Below are positions 6,219-11,871 of a stretch of DNA of 11,871 nucleotides, in pieces. The notes below the pieces were generated by a model. That model saw only the letters and a list, made by a program, of their open reading frames with translations. It searched no databases and had not been told where the DNA came from. The stretch covers positions 1-11,871 of the forward strand of contig JANMWN010000027.1 in NCBI GenBank assembly GCA_031394045.1. Direction: 5' to 3'. The stretch's first letter is position 1; each line of letters starts with the position of its first letter. This DNA comes from JANYIP01 sp031394045. GTDB lineage: Bacteria > Actinomycetota > Actinomycetes > Prado026. Both the position numbers and the translations under genes were made by a program.

Positions 6219-6773
6219 ATGACCAACCTCGGCACCACCACCGGCACCTGGGCCCTCGACCCCTCCCACACGCGCCTCGGCTTCGCCGCCAAGCACGCGA
6301 TGGTCACGACCGTGCGCGGCGCCTTCCTCGAGTTCGAGGGCTCCCTGACACTGGATGGCGACACACCCGCGAACTCCTCGGCGAACCTGGTCATCCAGGC
6401 CGCGAGCTTCGACAGCGGCAACGGCCAGCGCGACGGGCACGTCAAGGGCGACGACTTCCTCGACGTCGAGCACTACCCGACGCTGACCTTCATCTCCACC
6501 AGCGTCCGCCAGGACGGCAACGACTTCGTCCTCGTCGGCGACCTCACGATCCGCGGCACCAGCCGCCCGGTCGAGATCGCGGTCGAGCTCGAGGGCGTCG
6601 ACAAGGACCCGTTCGGCAACGAGCGGATCGGCTTCTCCGGCGAGACCACGATCAGCCGCAAGGACTTCGGCCTGACCTGGAACGTCGCGCTCGAGAGCGG
6701 TGGCATCCTGGTCTCCGACAAGGTCAAGATCACCCTCGACGTCTCGGCGATCCGGGTGCTCGTCAACGCCTGA
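6219..6773 (+). CDS. YceI family lipocalin-like protein
   Basis: A 184-aa protein with the complete YceI pattern: WALDPSHTRLGFAAKHAMVTTVRG at the start, then FLDVEHYPTLTFISTSVR, a central strand GDLTIRGTSRPVEIAVELEG, and the terminal FGLTWN and VKITLDVSAIR. YceI proteins are eight-stranded barrels that bind isoprenoid or amphiphilic ligands; the ligand here is unknown. There is no signal peptide, so unlike E. coli YceI it is cytosolic. ATG 6219 has GGAAGG seven bases upstream. It stands alone, flanked by a repeat-rich low-GC region upstream and a strong hairpin downstream shared with dapE. The upstream repeats suggest control by a regulator encoded elsewhere, since no regulator gene is in the window. 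Confidence 0.93.
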   Translation: MTNLGTTTGTWALDPSHTRLGFAAKHAMVTTVRGAFLEFEGSLTLDGDTPANSSANLVIQAASFDSGNGQRDGHVKGDDFLDVEHYPTLTFISTSVRQDGNDFVLVGDLTIRGTSRPVEIAVELEGVDKDPFGNERIGFSGETTISRKDFGLTWNVALESGGILVSDKVKITLDVSAIRVLVNA

Positions 6774-6824
6774 TCCCCTGCTCCACTGCTGCCGTGCTGC
6801 CCTAGTCAAGTGCGTACGACCGTG

Positions 6825-6864
6825 GAGCGGATGCTCAGCTGCCGAGCCAGCCGAGCATCCGCTC
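6825..6864. terminator. Strong hairpin overlapping the dapE stop codon
   Basis: GAGCGGATGCTC (6825-6836) and GAGCATCCGCTC (6853-6864) form a perfect 12-bp stem. Inside it, after one mismatch, GCTG and CAGC add 4 bp, with a 6-nt loop. The dapE stop codon (6835-6837) and its last eight codons or so are inside the hairpin, which also lies about 50 bp past the YceI stop, so it probably ends both convergent transcripts. A weaker alternative pair, GCTCCAC (6780-6786) with GTGGAGC (6822-6828), overlaps its left arm. No T-tract. Confidence 0.7.
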
Positions 6865-7896
6865 TTCGCACTCGCGGATCTCGGCCTCCGGCACGCTCTC
6901 CTCGCGGGTGTGCGCCAGCTGCGGGTCGCCCGGTCCGTAGTTGACGGCCGGGATCCCGAGCTCGGTGAAGCGAGCCACGTCGGTCCAGCCGAACTTGGGC
7001 CGCGGCTCCTTGCCGACGGCCGCGACGAACGCGGCGGCGGCCGGCCGGTCCAGCCCGGGCAGGGCCCCCGGCGCGCCGTCGGTCACCCGTACCGGATAGC
7101 CCTCGAACACCTCGGCCACGTATGCAGCAGCCTCGGCCAGCGAGCGGTCCGGCGCGAACCGGAAGTTGACCGTCACCGTCGCCTCGTCCGGGATCACGTT
7201 GCCCGCGACGCCCCCGCTGATGCCGACGGCGTTGAGCCCCTCGTGGTACTCCAGCCCATCGATGGTGACCAGCCGGGCCTGGTACGCCCGCAGCCGGTCG
7301 AGCACTCCCCCGGCCTCGTGGATCGCGTTGACGCCGAGCCACGAGCGAGCACTGTGGGCCCGTCGCCCGCCGACGACGACGTCCGCGCGGAGCGTGCCCT
7401 GGCAGCCGGCCTCGACCGTGGCCCCGGACGGCTCCATGAGCACCGCGAAGTCGGCGGCCAACCAGTCCGGGTGCTGGATCTGCAGCCGTTTGAGCCCGTT
7501 GCGCGACTCCTCGACCTCCTCGCCGTCGTAGAACACGTACGTCACGTCCCGAATCGGGGCGGGCAGATGGGCGGCCAGCCGCAGGCCCACGGCCACGCCA
7601 CCCTTCATGTCGCACGACCCGAGCCCGGAAAGGAGCCCGTCGGCCCGGCGTGAGGGCAGGTTCCCAGCCTCGGGCACCGTGTCGATGTGACCGGCCAGGA
7701 CGACGCGCTCGGCCCGGCCGAGGGACGTACGTGCGACGACCGCGTCCCCCACCCGGTCGACCTTGAGGTGCGCCACCTCGCGCAGCGCCCCCTCGATCGC
7801 GTCGGCGAGCGCGGTCTCCGAGCCGCTCACCGAGAAGATGTCGACGAGGGCCGCGGTCAGGGTCGGGCCGTCCTGGCTGAGGTCGAGGCTGGTCAC
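6835..7896 (-). CDS. dapE: Succinyl-diaminopimelate desuccinylase
   Basis: M20 metallopeptidase-family enzyme that hydrolyses N-succinyl-LL-diaminopimelate to LL-diaminopimelate and succinate, in lysine and peptidoglycan synthesis. The 353 residues carry GHIDTVP (ligand H70, D72), GSCDMKGG (bridging D96), DGEEVE (general base E126, ligand E127), LMEPSG (E154) and LAHTREESV (H329), that is all five metal ligands and the catalytic Glu. The dimerisation domain lies between about 175 and 285 (GRRAHSARSWLGVNAIHEA). GTG 7896 is chosen because family N-termini match here and only 18 bp separate it from the divergent dapD start. No ribosome site is visible upstream, so the message is probably leaderless. 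Its 3' end lies inside a strong hairpin. Confidence 0.95.
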   Translation of the reverse strand: MTSLDLSQDGPTLTAALVDIFSVSGSETALADAIEGALREVAHLKVDRVGDAVVARTSLGRAERVVLAGHIDTVPEAGNLPSRRADGLLSGLGSCDMKGGVAVGLRLAAHLPAPIRDVTYVFYDGEEVEESRNGLKRLQIQHPDWLAADFAVLMEPSGATVEAGCQGTLRADVVVGGRRAHSARSWLGVNAIHEAGGVLDRLRAYQARLVTIDGLEYHEGLNAVGISGGVAGNVIPDEATVTVNFRFAPDRSLAEAAAYVAEVFEGYPVRVTDGAPGALPGLDRPAAAAFVAAVGKEPRPKFGWTDVARFTELGIPAVNYGPGDPQLAHTREESVPEAEIRECEERMLGWLGS

Positions 7897-7914
7897 GCCC
7901 GTTACGGTAGCGCC
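7897..7914. promoter_or_regulatory. Shared dapE/dapD start region with overlapping -10 elements
   Basis: The 18 bases between the two GTG codons contain TACGGTA (7903-7909), which is symmetric apart from its central base. Read to the right it gives TACGGT, 6 bases before the dapD GTG; read to the left TACCGT, 7 bases before the dapE GTG. Both fit TANNNT at the distance of a -10 from a leaderless start. No ribosome-binding site exists for either gene and no -35 is recognisable. Confidence 0.6.
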
Positions 7915-8841
7915 GTGGACGAGCAGCGCAGCTACGCGTCAGGAGTCGGGCTGGCGACCTACGACGGGCAGGGCCATGTCCTGGACGTGCTATACCCGGA
8001 GCCGGTGCTCGGTGTCGACCCGCCCGTACCCGCCGGCCTGGCCGACCTCGCCGGCACCGACCCCGCCCGCGGCGTGCGTACTGAGGTCGTCGTCGTGACG
8101 ATCGACCTGGACGCCGAGCCCGCTGACGCGACCGACATGTACCTGCGCCTCCACCTGCTCTCGCACCGTCTGGTGGCACCGCACGCCCTCAGCATGGTCA
8201 ATGCGTTCGCCCTGCTGTCCAACGTCGTCTGGACCAACTACGGCCCGTGCCCGGTGGACGGCTTCGAGGCGACCCGGCTGCGGCTGAAGGAGCGCGGGCC
8301 GGTACACGTCTTCGGCGTCGACAAGTTCCCCCGGATGCTCGACTACGTCGTCCCCACCGGCGTACGCGTCGCCGACGGCAACCGGGTGCGGCTGGGTGCG
8401 CACCTTGCCGCGGGCACCACCGTGATGCACGAGGGCTTCGTCAACTTCAACGCCGGCACGCTGGGCACCTCGATGGTGGAGGGGCGGATCAGCGCGGGGG
8501 TCGTGGTCGGTGACGGGTCCGACATCGGCGGCGGCGCCTCGATCATGGGCACCCTGTCCGGCGGCGGTCAGCAGATCGTCAGCGTCGGCCAGCGGTGCCT
8601 GGTCGGCGCCAACGCCGGCATCGGCATCTCGCTCGGGGACGACTGCGTGGTCGAGGCCGGGTGCTACGTCACCGCCGGGTCCAAGCTGACGCTGCCCGAC
8701 GGGAACATCGTCAAGGCGGTCGAGCTGTCCGGGGCCGACAACATGCTGTTCCGGCGCAACAGCACCTCCGGTGCGCTCGAGGCGCTGCCCCGCTCCGGCA
8801 CCTGGGGCGGGCTCAACGCAGCCCTGCACGCGAACGACTGA
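7915..8841 (+). CDS. dapD: Tetrahydrodipicolinate N-succinyltransferase, actinobacterial type
   Basis: Transfers succinyl from succinyl-CoA to tetrahydrodipicolinate, first step of the succinylase branch of diaminopimelate synthesis. The 308 residues follow mycobacterial DapD closely: YLRLHLLSHRLVAPH, LSNVVWTNYGPCPVDGFE, VFGVDKFPRMLDYVVPTGVR, then left-handed beta-helix hexapeptide repeats (about 155-270) including TTVMHEGFVNFNAGTLG, MVEGRISAGVVVGDGS with catalytic-type E189, and GASIMGTLSGGG. The C-terminus LSGADNMLFRRNS is also typical. A trimer is expected. GTG 7915 gives the family length (about 317 in mycobacteria). There is no ribosome site before it, and a -10-like TACGGT six bases upstream suggests a leaderless message. 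dapE diverges 18 bp away; the diguanylate cyclase follows in the same direction. Confidence 0.96.
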   Translation: MDEQRSYASGVGLATYDGQGHVLDVLYPEPVLGVDPPVPAGLADLAGTDPARGVRTEVVVVTIDLDAEPADATDMYLRLHLLSHRLVAPHALSMVNAFALLSNVVWTNYGPCPVDGFEATRLRLKERGPVHVFGVDKFPRMLDYVVPTGVRVADGNRVRLGAHLAAGTTVMHEGFVNFNAGTLGTSMVEGRISAGVVVGDGSDIGGGASIMGTLSGGGQQIVSVGQRCLVGANAGIGISLGDDCVVEAGCYVTAGSKLTLPDGNIVKAVELSGADNMLFRRNSTSGALEALPRSGTWGGLNAALHAND

Positions 8842-8868
8842 ACCCGAAAGCACCACCCGTTCGGCCTA

Positions 8869-10503
8869 ATGCGGGGCCCCCCGCGAGCCGATATCACCAG
8901 GGTGAACCAGGCCCGTTCCGGACGCGTGCCGCCGACTCCTCGGCGGTCGTCGCTGCTGGCTGCCTTCCACCTGGTCCAGGACGTGCAGACCCCCGAGGCC
9001 GAGCACGCCCGGCTGACGATCGACGCGACGCTGCGTCAGGCCGAGACCTGGGGCTGGTCCGAGGTCGTGACCACCCTGCTGTACGCACGCGCGGTCGACG
9101 CCGACGCCAACCTCCCCGCGCAGGTGCACGGCGCCGTCCACGAGCTGATCACGCGGGCCGAGCAGGAGTCCGACTCGGCCATGCTCGCCGCTGGTCTGGG
9201 CATGCGCGCGGAGCTGGCGGGGCGGTCGGGAAACCTGGGGACCTTCGGGCCTGACGCCAGCCGGGCGATGCTGCTGCTCGACGCCGAGGCCGATCCGCTG
9301 TCGCTAGCGAGCGCGATGATCTGCGTCGCCCTCGCGTACGAGGCGCTCAACCTGTGGGAGCTCGGCGACGAGCTGTACACCAGCGCAGAGGAGCTGCTGC
9401 CCCTGTGCGAGGACCGGCTGCTGGAGCCCGTCATCGGCATCAACCGGGTGCAGACCCGGTTCTGGTGGACGGCCGCCCTGCTCGAGGTCGGACGTACCGA
9501 CGAGGCCGTCGCGATCGCCATCGACGGCCTGACCGGTGGCGCCGAGCCGGTCGACCGCGACTCGACCGCCGTCCCCGAGTCGTGGGCCAACGAGCTGCGG
9601 GTGAACTGGCTCTCCCAGCAGGTGCTCGCCGGCCACGCCACGGACGACGACCTCGAGGACCTGGTCCGCCTCACCGACTCGCTCGGGACCAGCAGCTGGC
9701 TGGCCCGCGCCCAGATCCACCTCGCCCTCGCTCACGCGCACCTGCGCGCGGGCCGGGTCGACGCGGCCGGTACGGAGTCGGCGCGGGCGCTGCTGCTCAG
9801 CGGCTCGTACGGGACCACGTACCAGCACTCGTTCGCGCTCTGGACCGCCCAGCTGGTCGAGCAGGCCACGGGACCCGGTGTCGGCACGGCTGTCCGCGCG
9901 TACGCCGAGGCGATGGCACTGCAGCGCTGGGAGGACCGGATGGGCCGGCTGACCACGGCGCGCGAGCAGGTGCACGCGGCACGGCTGCGCGGCGAGCACG
10001 ACCACCTGGTCCGGCGGACCCTCGAGGACCCGCTGACCGGGCTCGGCAACCGGCGCGCGCTGGACGAGCGGCTCGACTACCTAAGGGCCACGGTCGGCGA
10101 CGGCGAGCCGGTCTCGATGCTGGTCGTCGACATCGACTGCTTCAAGGGCGTCAACGATGCCTTCGGCCACGAGGTGGGCGACCAGGTGCTGCGTCGGGTG
10201 GGTGCGGCGATCATCGCCGTGCTGCGCAGCGACGACCTCGCGTTCCGGTTCGGCGGCGACGAGTTCGGCGCCGTGATGGCCGGCGCTCCGGCCGACGTCG
10301 TGCAGTCGCGGGCCGACCAGGTCTGCCGGCTGGTGCTGGCCGAGGACTGGGCGCAGGTCCGGCCGGACCTGCGGGTCACGGTCAGCGTCGGGGCCGCCTC
10401 TGCCCTCGGCATCGCGGACATGGACGGGCTGTACGCCCGCGCCGACGCCGCGCTCTACGCCGCCAAGTCAGCCGGCCCCGGCCTCCTGCGCATCGCCCTC
10501 TAG
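8869..10503 (+). CDS. Diguanylate cyclase (GGDEF) with N-terminal helical-repeat sensor region
   Basis: A 544-aa soluble protein. Residues about 30-345 are helix-rich with paired-helix patterns resembling TPR-type repeats (for example LASAMICVALAYEALNLWELGDELY and ARAQIHLALAHAHLRAGRVDAA). A helical linker (about 355-383) leads to a complete GGDEF domain: DPLTGLGNRRALDERL, VVDIDCFKGVNDAFGHEVGD, FRFGGDEFG (GGDEF at 462-466) and ADAALYAAKSAG. The catalytic and metal-binding residues are intact, as is the inhibitory site RSDD (453-456), five residues before GGDEF. It should convert two GTP to c-di-GMP with product feedback. No membrane segment. The start is uncertain: ATG 8869 lacks a ribosome site and overlaps a hairpin; GTG 8902 is equally possible. 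Linked to dapD, 27-60 bp away, perhaps by read-through. The signal is unknown. Confidence 0.92.
   Translation: MRGPPRADITRVNQARSGRVPPTPRRSSLLAAFHLVQDVQTPEAEHARLTIDATLRQAETWGWSEVVTTLLYARAVDADANLPAQVHGAVHELITRAEQESDSAMLAAGLGMRAELAGRSGNLGTFGPDASRAMLLLDAEADPLSLASAMICVALAYEALNLWELGDELYTSAEELLPLCEDRLLEPVIGINRVQTRFWWTAALLEVGRTDEAVAIAIDGLTGGAEPVDRDSTAVPESWANELRVNWLSQQVLAGHATDDDLEDLVRLTDSLGTSSWLARAQIHLALAHAHLRAGRVDAAGTESARALLLSGSYGTTYQHSFALWTAQLVEQATGPGVGTAVRAYAEAMALQRWEDRMGRLTTAREQVHAARLRGEHDHLVRRTLEDPLTGLGNRRALDERLDYLRATVGDGEPVSMLVVDIDCFKGVNDAFGHEVGDQVLRRVGAAIIAVLRSDDLAFRFGGDEFGAVMAGAPADVVQSRADQVCRLVLAEDWAQVRPDLRVTVSVGAASALGIADMDGLYARADAALYAAKSAGPGLLRIAL
8871..8884 (+). terminator. Short GC hairpin after dapD
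   Basis: GCGGGG-CC-CCCCGC gives a 6-bp GC stem with a tiny loop (4 nt if one pair opens), about 30 bp past the dapD stop. It covers the codons right after ATG 8869 of the next gene, which argues that this gene may start at GTG 8902 instead, leaving the hairpin as a weak terminator or attenuator. No T-tract. Confidence 0.35.
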
Positions 10504-10521
10504 GCGCCGCCCCCCACTCCG

Positions 10522-11646
10522 TCAGGCGCTCGAGCCCAAGCGGTGGGCGACGTCGGCGACCCGCTCGTCGGTCGCGGTAAGGGCCACGCGTACGTGCTGC
10601 CCCCCGGCGGAGCCGTAGAACGAGCCCGGCGCCACGAGCACACCCCGGTCGGCCAGCCAGCGCACCGTGTCCCAGCAGTCCTCGCCGCGACTGGCCCAGA
10701 GGTACAGCCCCGCCTCGGAGTACGTGACCTCGAAGCCGGCCGCCTCCAGGGCCGCGAGCAGGGTCGCCCGCCGGGCCCCGTAACGCTCGCGCTGCTCGAC
10801 CACGTGCGCGTCGTCGGTCAGAGCGGCGACCATGGCCGCCTGGACCGGCCCGGGTACGAGCATCCCGGCGTGCTTGCGTACGGCCAGCAGCTCCGCCACC
10901 AACGCAGGGTCACCCGTCACGAAGCCCGCGCGGTAGCCGGCCAGGTTGGACCGCTTGGACAGCGAGTGCACCGCGAGCAGCCCCTCGTGCGACCCGCCGC
11001 ACACGTCGGGGTGCAGGATCGAGACCGGCGTAGCGGTCCACGGCAGCTCGACGTAGCACTCGTCCGACACCACGATCGCCCCGCGCTCGCGCGCCCACGC
11101 CACGACCTTCGCCAGGTGCGGCACGGGCAGCACCTGGCCGGTCGGGTTGGACGGCGAGTTGACCCAGACCAGCGCGACCGGTCCCGGCCCGAGCGCGGTC
11201 AGCGAGTCGCTGGCGACCACCTGCGCGCCGACCATCTGCGCGCCCACGGCATAGGTCGGGTACGCCAGGGCCGGCACGACCACGCGGTCGCCAGGCCCGA
11301 GGCCCAACAGGGTCGGCAGCCACGCGACCAGCTCCTTGGAGCCGATCGTCGGCAGCACCGCGACCGGGTCGACGCCAGGGACGCCGAGCCGGCGCTCCAG
11401 CCAGCCGACGACGGCATCGCGCAGCGCCGGGGTCCCGTGCGTGAGCGGGTACCCCGGAGAGTCAGCGGCCGCCGCCAGCGCAGCCATGATGACGGCGGGC
11501 GTGGGGTCGACGGGGGTGCCGACGGACAGGTCGACGATCCCGTCCGGGTGCGTACGGGCGCGTACCGCAGACGGCTCGAGCAGGTCCCACGGGAAGTCGG
11601 GCAGCCGGCCGAGCAGCGAGGGAGAACGCCTGGTCAGTGCCGTCAG
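10522..11646 (-). CDS. dapC: Succinyldiaminopimelate aminotransferase, actinobacterial DapC
   Basis: Fold-type I PLP aminotransferase that forms N-succinyl-LL-2,6-diaminopimelate, the step between DapD and DapE. The sequence LPDFPWDLLEPS...HPDGIVDLSVGTPVDPTP is the diagnostic start of the actinobacterial family. NSPSNPTGQV, VVSDECYVEL and SLSKRSNLAGYRAGF (PLP lysine K231 if counted from the CTG), and HVRVALTATDE with the carboxylate-binding Arg are all present. No ATG, GTG or TTG lies between the ferredoxin stop and the conserved motif. I place the start at CTG 11646, whose CTGA overlaps the ferredoxin stop like the ATGA and GTGA junctions elsewhere in the window, with GGCGGAG just before. 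A second CTG at 11637 is possible. It converges on the diguanylate cyclase with 18 bp between stops. Identity is sure; the start is not. Confidence 0.93.
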   Translation of the reverse strand: MTALTRRSPSLLGRLPDFPWDLLEPSAVRARTHPDGIVDLSVGTPVDPTPAVIMAALAAAADSPGYPLTHGTPALRDAVVGWLERRLGVPGVDPVAVLPTIGSKELVAWLPTLLGLGPGDRVVVPALAYPTYAVGAQMVGAQVVASDSLTALGPGPVALVWVNSPSNPTGQVLPVPHLAKVVAWARERGAIVVSDECYVELPWTATPVSILHPDVCGGSHEGLLAVHSLSKRSNLAGYRAGFVTGDPALVAELLAVRKHAGMLVPGPVQAAMVAALTDDAHVVEQRERYGARRATLLAALEAAGFEVTYSEAGLYLWASRGEDCWDTVRWLADRGVLVAPGSFYGSAGGQHVRVALTATDERVADVAHRLGSSA

Positions 11647-11871
11647 TGCTCCGCCGCCTGCGGCGGGAGCGCCGCGACGATCGGGTGGTCCTTGTCGATC
11701 TTGCCGAGCTTGGAGGCGCCGCCGGGCGACCCGAGGTCCTCGAAGAACTCGACGTTGGCCTTGTAGAAGTCTTTCCACTGCTCGGGGACGTCGTCCTCGT
11801 AGAAGATCGCCTCGACGGGGCAGACCGGCTCGCACGCACCGCAGTCGACGCACTCGTCGGGGTGGATGTAG
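11643..11871 (-). CDS. fdxA: Ferredoxin, seven-iron type (5' part outside the window)
   Basis: C-terminal 75 residues of a small bacterial ferredoxin; the start and first cluster motif (about 33 residues) lie beyond the right edge. Visible are YIHPDECVDCGACEPVCPVEAIFYEDD, with the CxxCxxC...CP cysteines of the second iron-sulfur site, and the long tail typical of actinobacterial 7Fe ferredoxins: EQWKDFYKANVEFFEDLGSPGGASKLGKIDKDHPIVAALPPQ. It is a low-potential electron carrier, for example for cytochromes P450 or ferredoxin-NADP reductase. Its stop overlaps the proposed dapC start, so the two genes form an operon; this ferredoxin-dapC linkage is common in actinobacteria. fdxC would be an equally acceptable name. 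Confidence 0.93.
   Translation of the reverse strand, partial: YIHPDECVDCGACEPVCPVEAIFYEDDVPEQWKDFYKANVEFFEDLGSPGGASKLGKIDKDHPIVAALPPQAAEH

Noticed and set aside
6866..8179. 457-codon minus-strand open frame overlapping dapE and dapD
   Set aside because: Out of frame with dapE and antisense to dapD; composition is typical of a GC shadow.
10504..10521. Terminator between the diguanylate cyclase and dapC
   Set aside because: Only 18 bp separate the stops and no convincing inverted repeat was found there.

Overview
The window is very GC-rich and densely packed, with GTG starts, short overlaps between genes and few leader sequences. The gene set is actinobacterial: actinobacterial-type DapD and DapC, the DUF3117 mini-protein, a FolP2-type pterin-binding protein, a LOG gene pair, a small DivIVA-domain membrane protein and a seven-iron-type ferredoxin followed by dapC. 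From memory, several of these (dapD, dapE, LOG, folP2, the DivIVA-domain gene, tag and the DUF3117 gene) lie in the same neighbourhood in mycobacteria. Here the order and strands are rearranged, and gpgS is absent between folP2 and the DivIVA-domain gene. A non-mycobacterial actinomycete, for example of the Nocardioides/Kineosporia type, is my best guess, not a firm assignment.

Layout. Positions 1-3103 hold a minus-strand run: DivIVA-domain membrane protein, SRPBCC protein and 3-methyladenine DNA glycosylase I (tag) as an overlapping chain, then the DUF3117 gene with its own likely promoter, then a leucyl aminopeptidase (pepA) cut by the left edge. Positions 3197-4696 are plus-strand: folP2, then a small exported protein. 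It converges on two ATGA-overlapped LOG-family genes (minus, 4716-6061), with a strong hairpin at the junction. A 37% GC stretch at 6131-6200, carrying operator-like repeats, precedes a plus-strand YceI gene. YceI converges on dapE over a second strong hairpin. dapE and dapD diverge, with only 18 bp between their GTG codons. A diguanylate cyclase follows dapD on the plus strand. Finally dapC and a ferredoxin gene, cut by the right edge, run on the minus strand.

How the genes work together. dapD (tetrahydrodipicolinate N-succinyltransferase), dapC (succinyldiaminopimelate aminotransferase) and dapE (succinyldiaminopimelate desuccinylase) form the three succinylase-branch steps to meso-diaminopimelate and lysine. 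They sit in one 5-kb stretch but in at least two transcription units. The LOG pair may act on nucleoside monophosphates. FolP2 keeps the pterin-pocket residues but has lost the sulfonamide/pABA loop of true dihydropteroate synthase. The rest is housekeeping (DNA repair, peptidase, ferredoxin) or signalling (c-di-GMP).

I see no mobile element, RNA gene, CRISPR array or prophage, and no obviously new multi-gene system. The most interesting signals are in the DNA between genes: the symmetric dapE/dapD start region, hairpins that contain stop codons, the repeat cluster before YceI, the missing normal start codon of dapC, and in-frame 9-bp tandem repeats in two genes. There is no gene-free stretch longer than about 170 bp.
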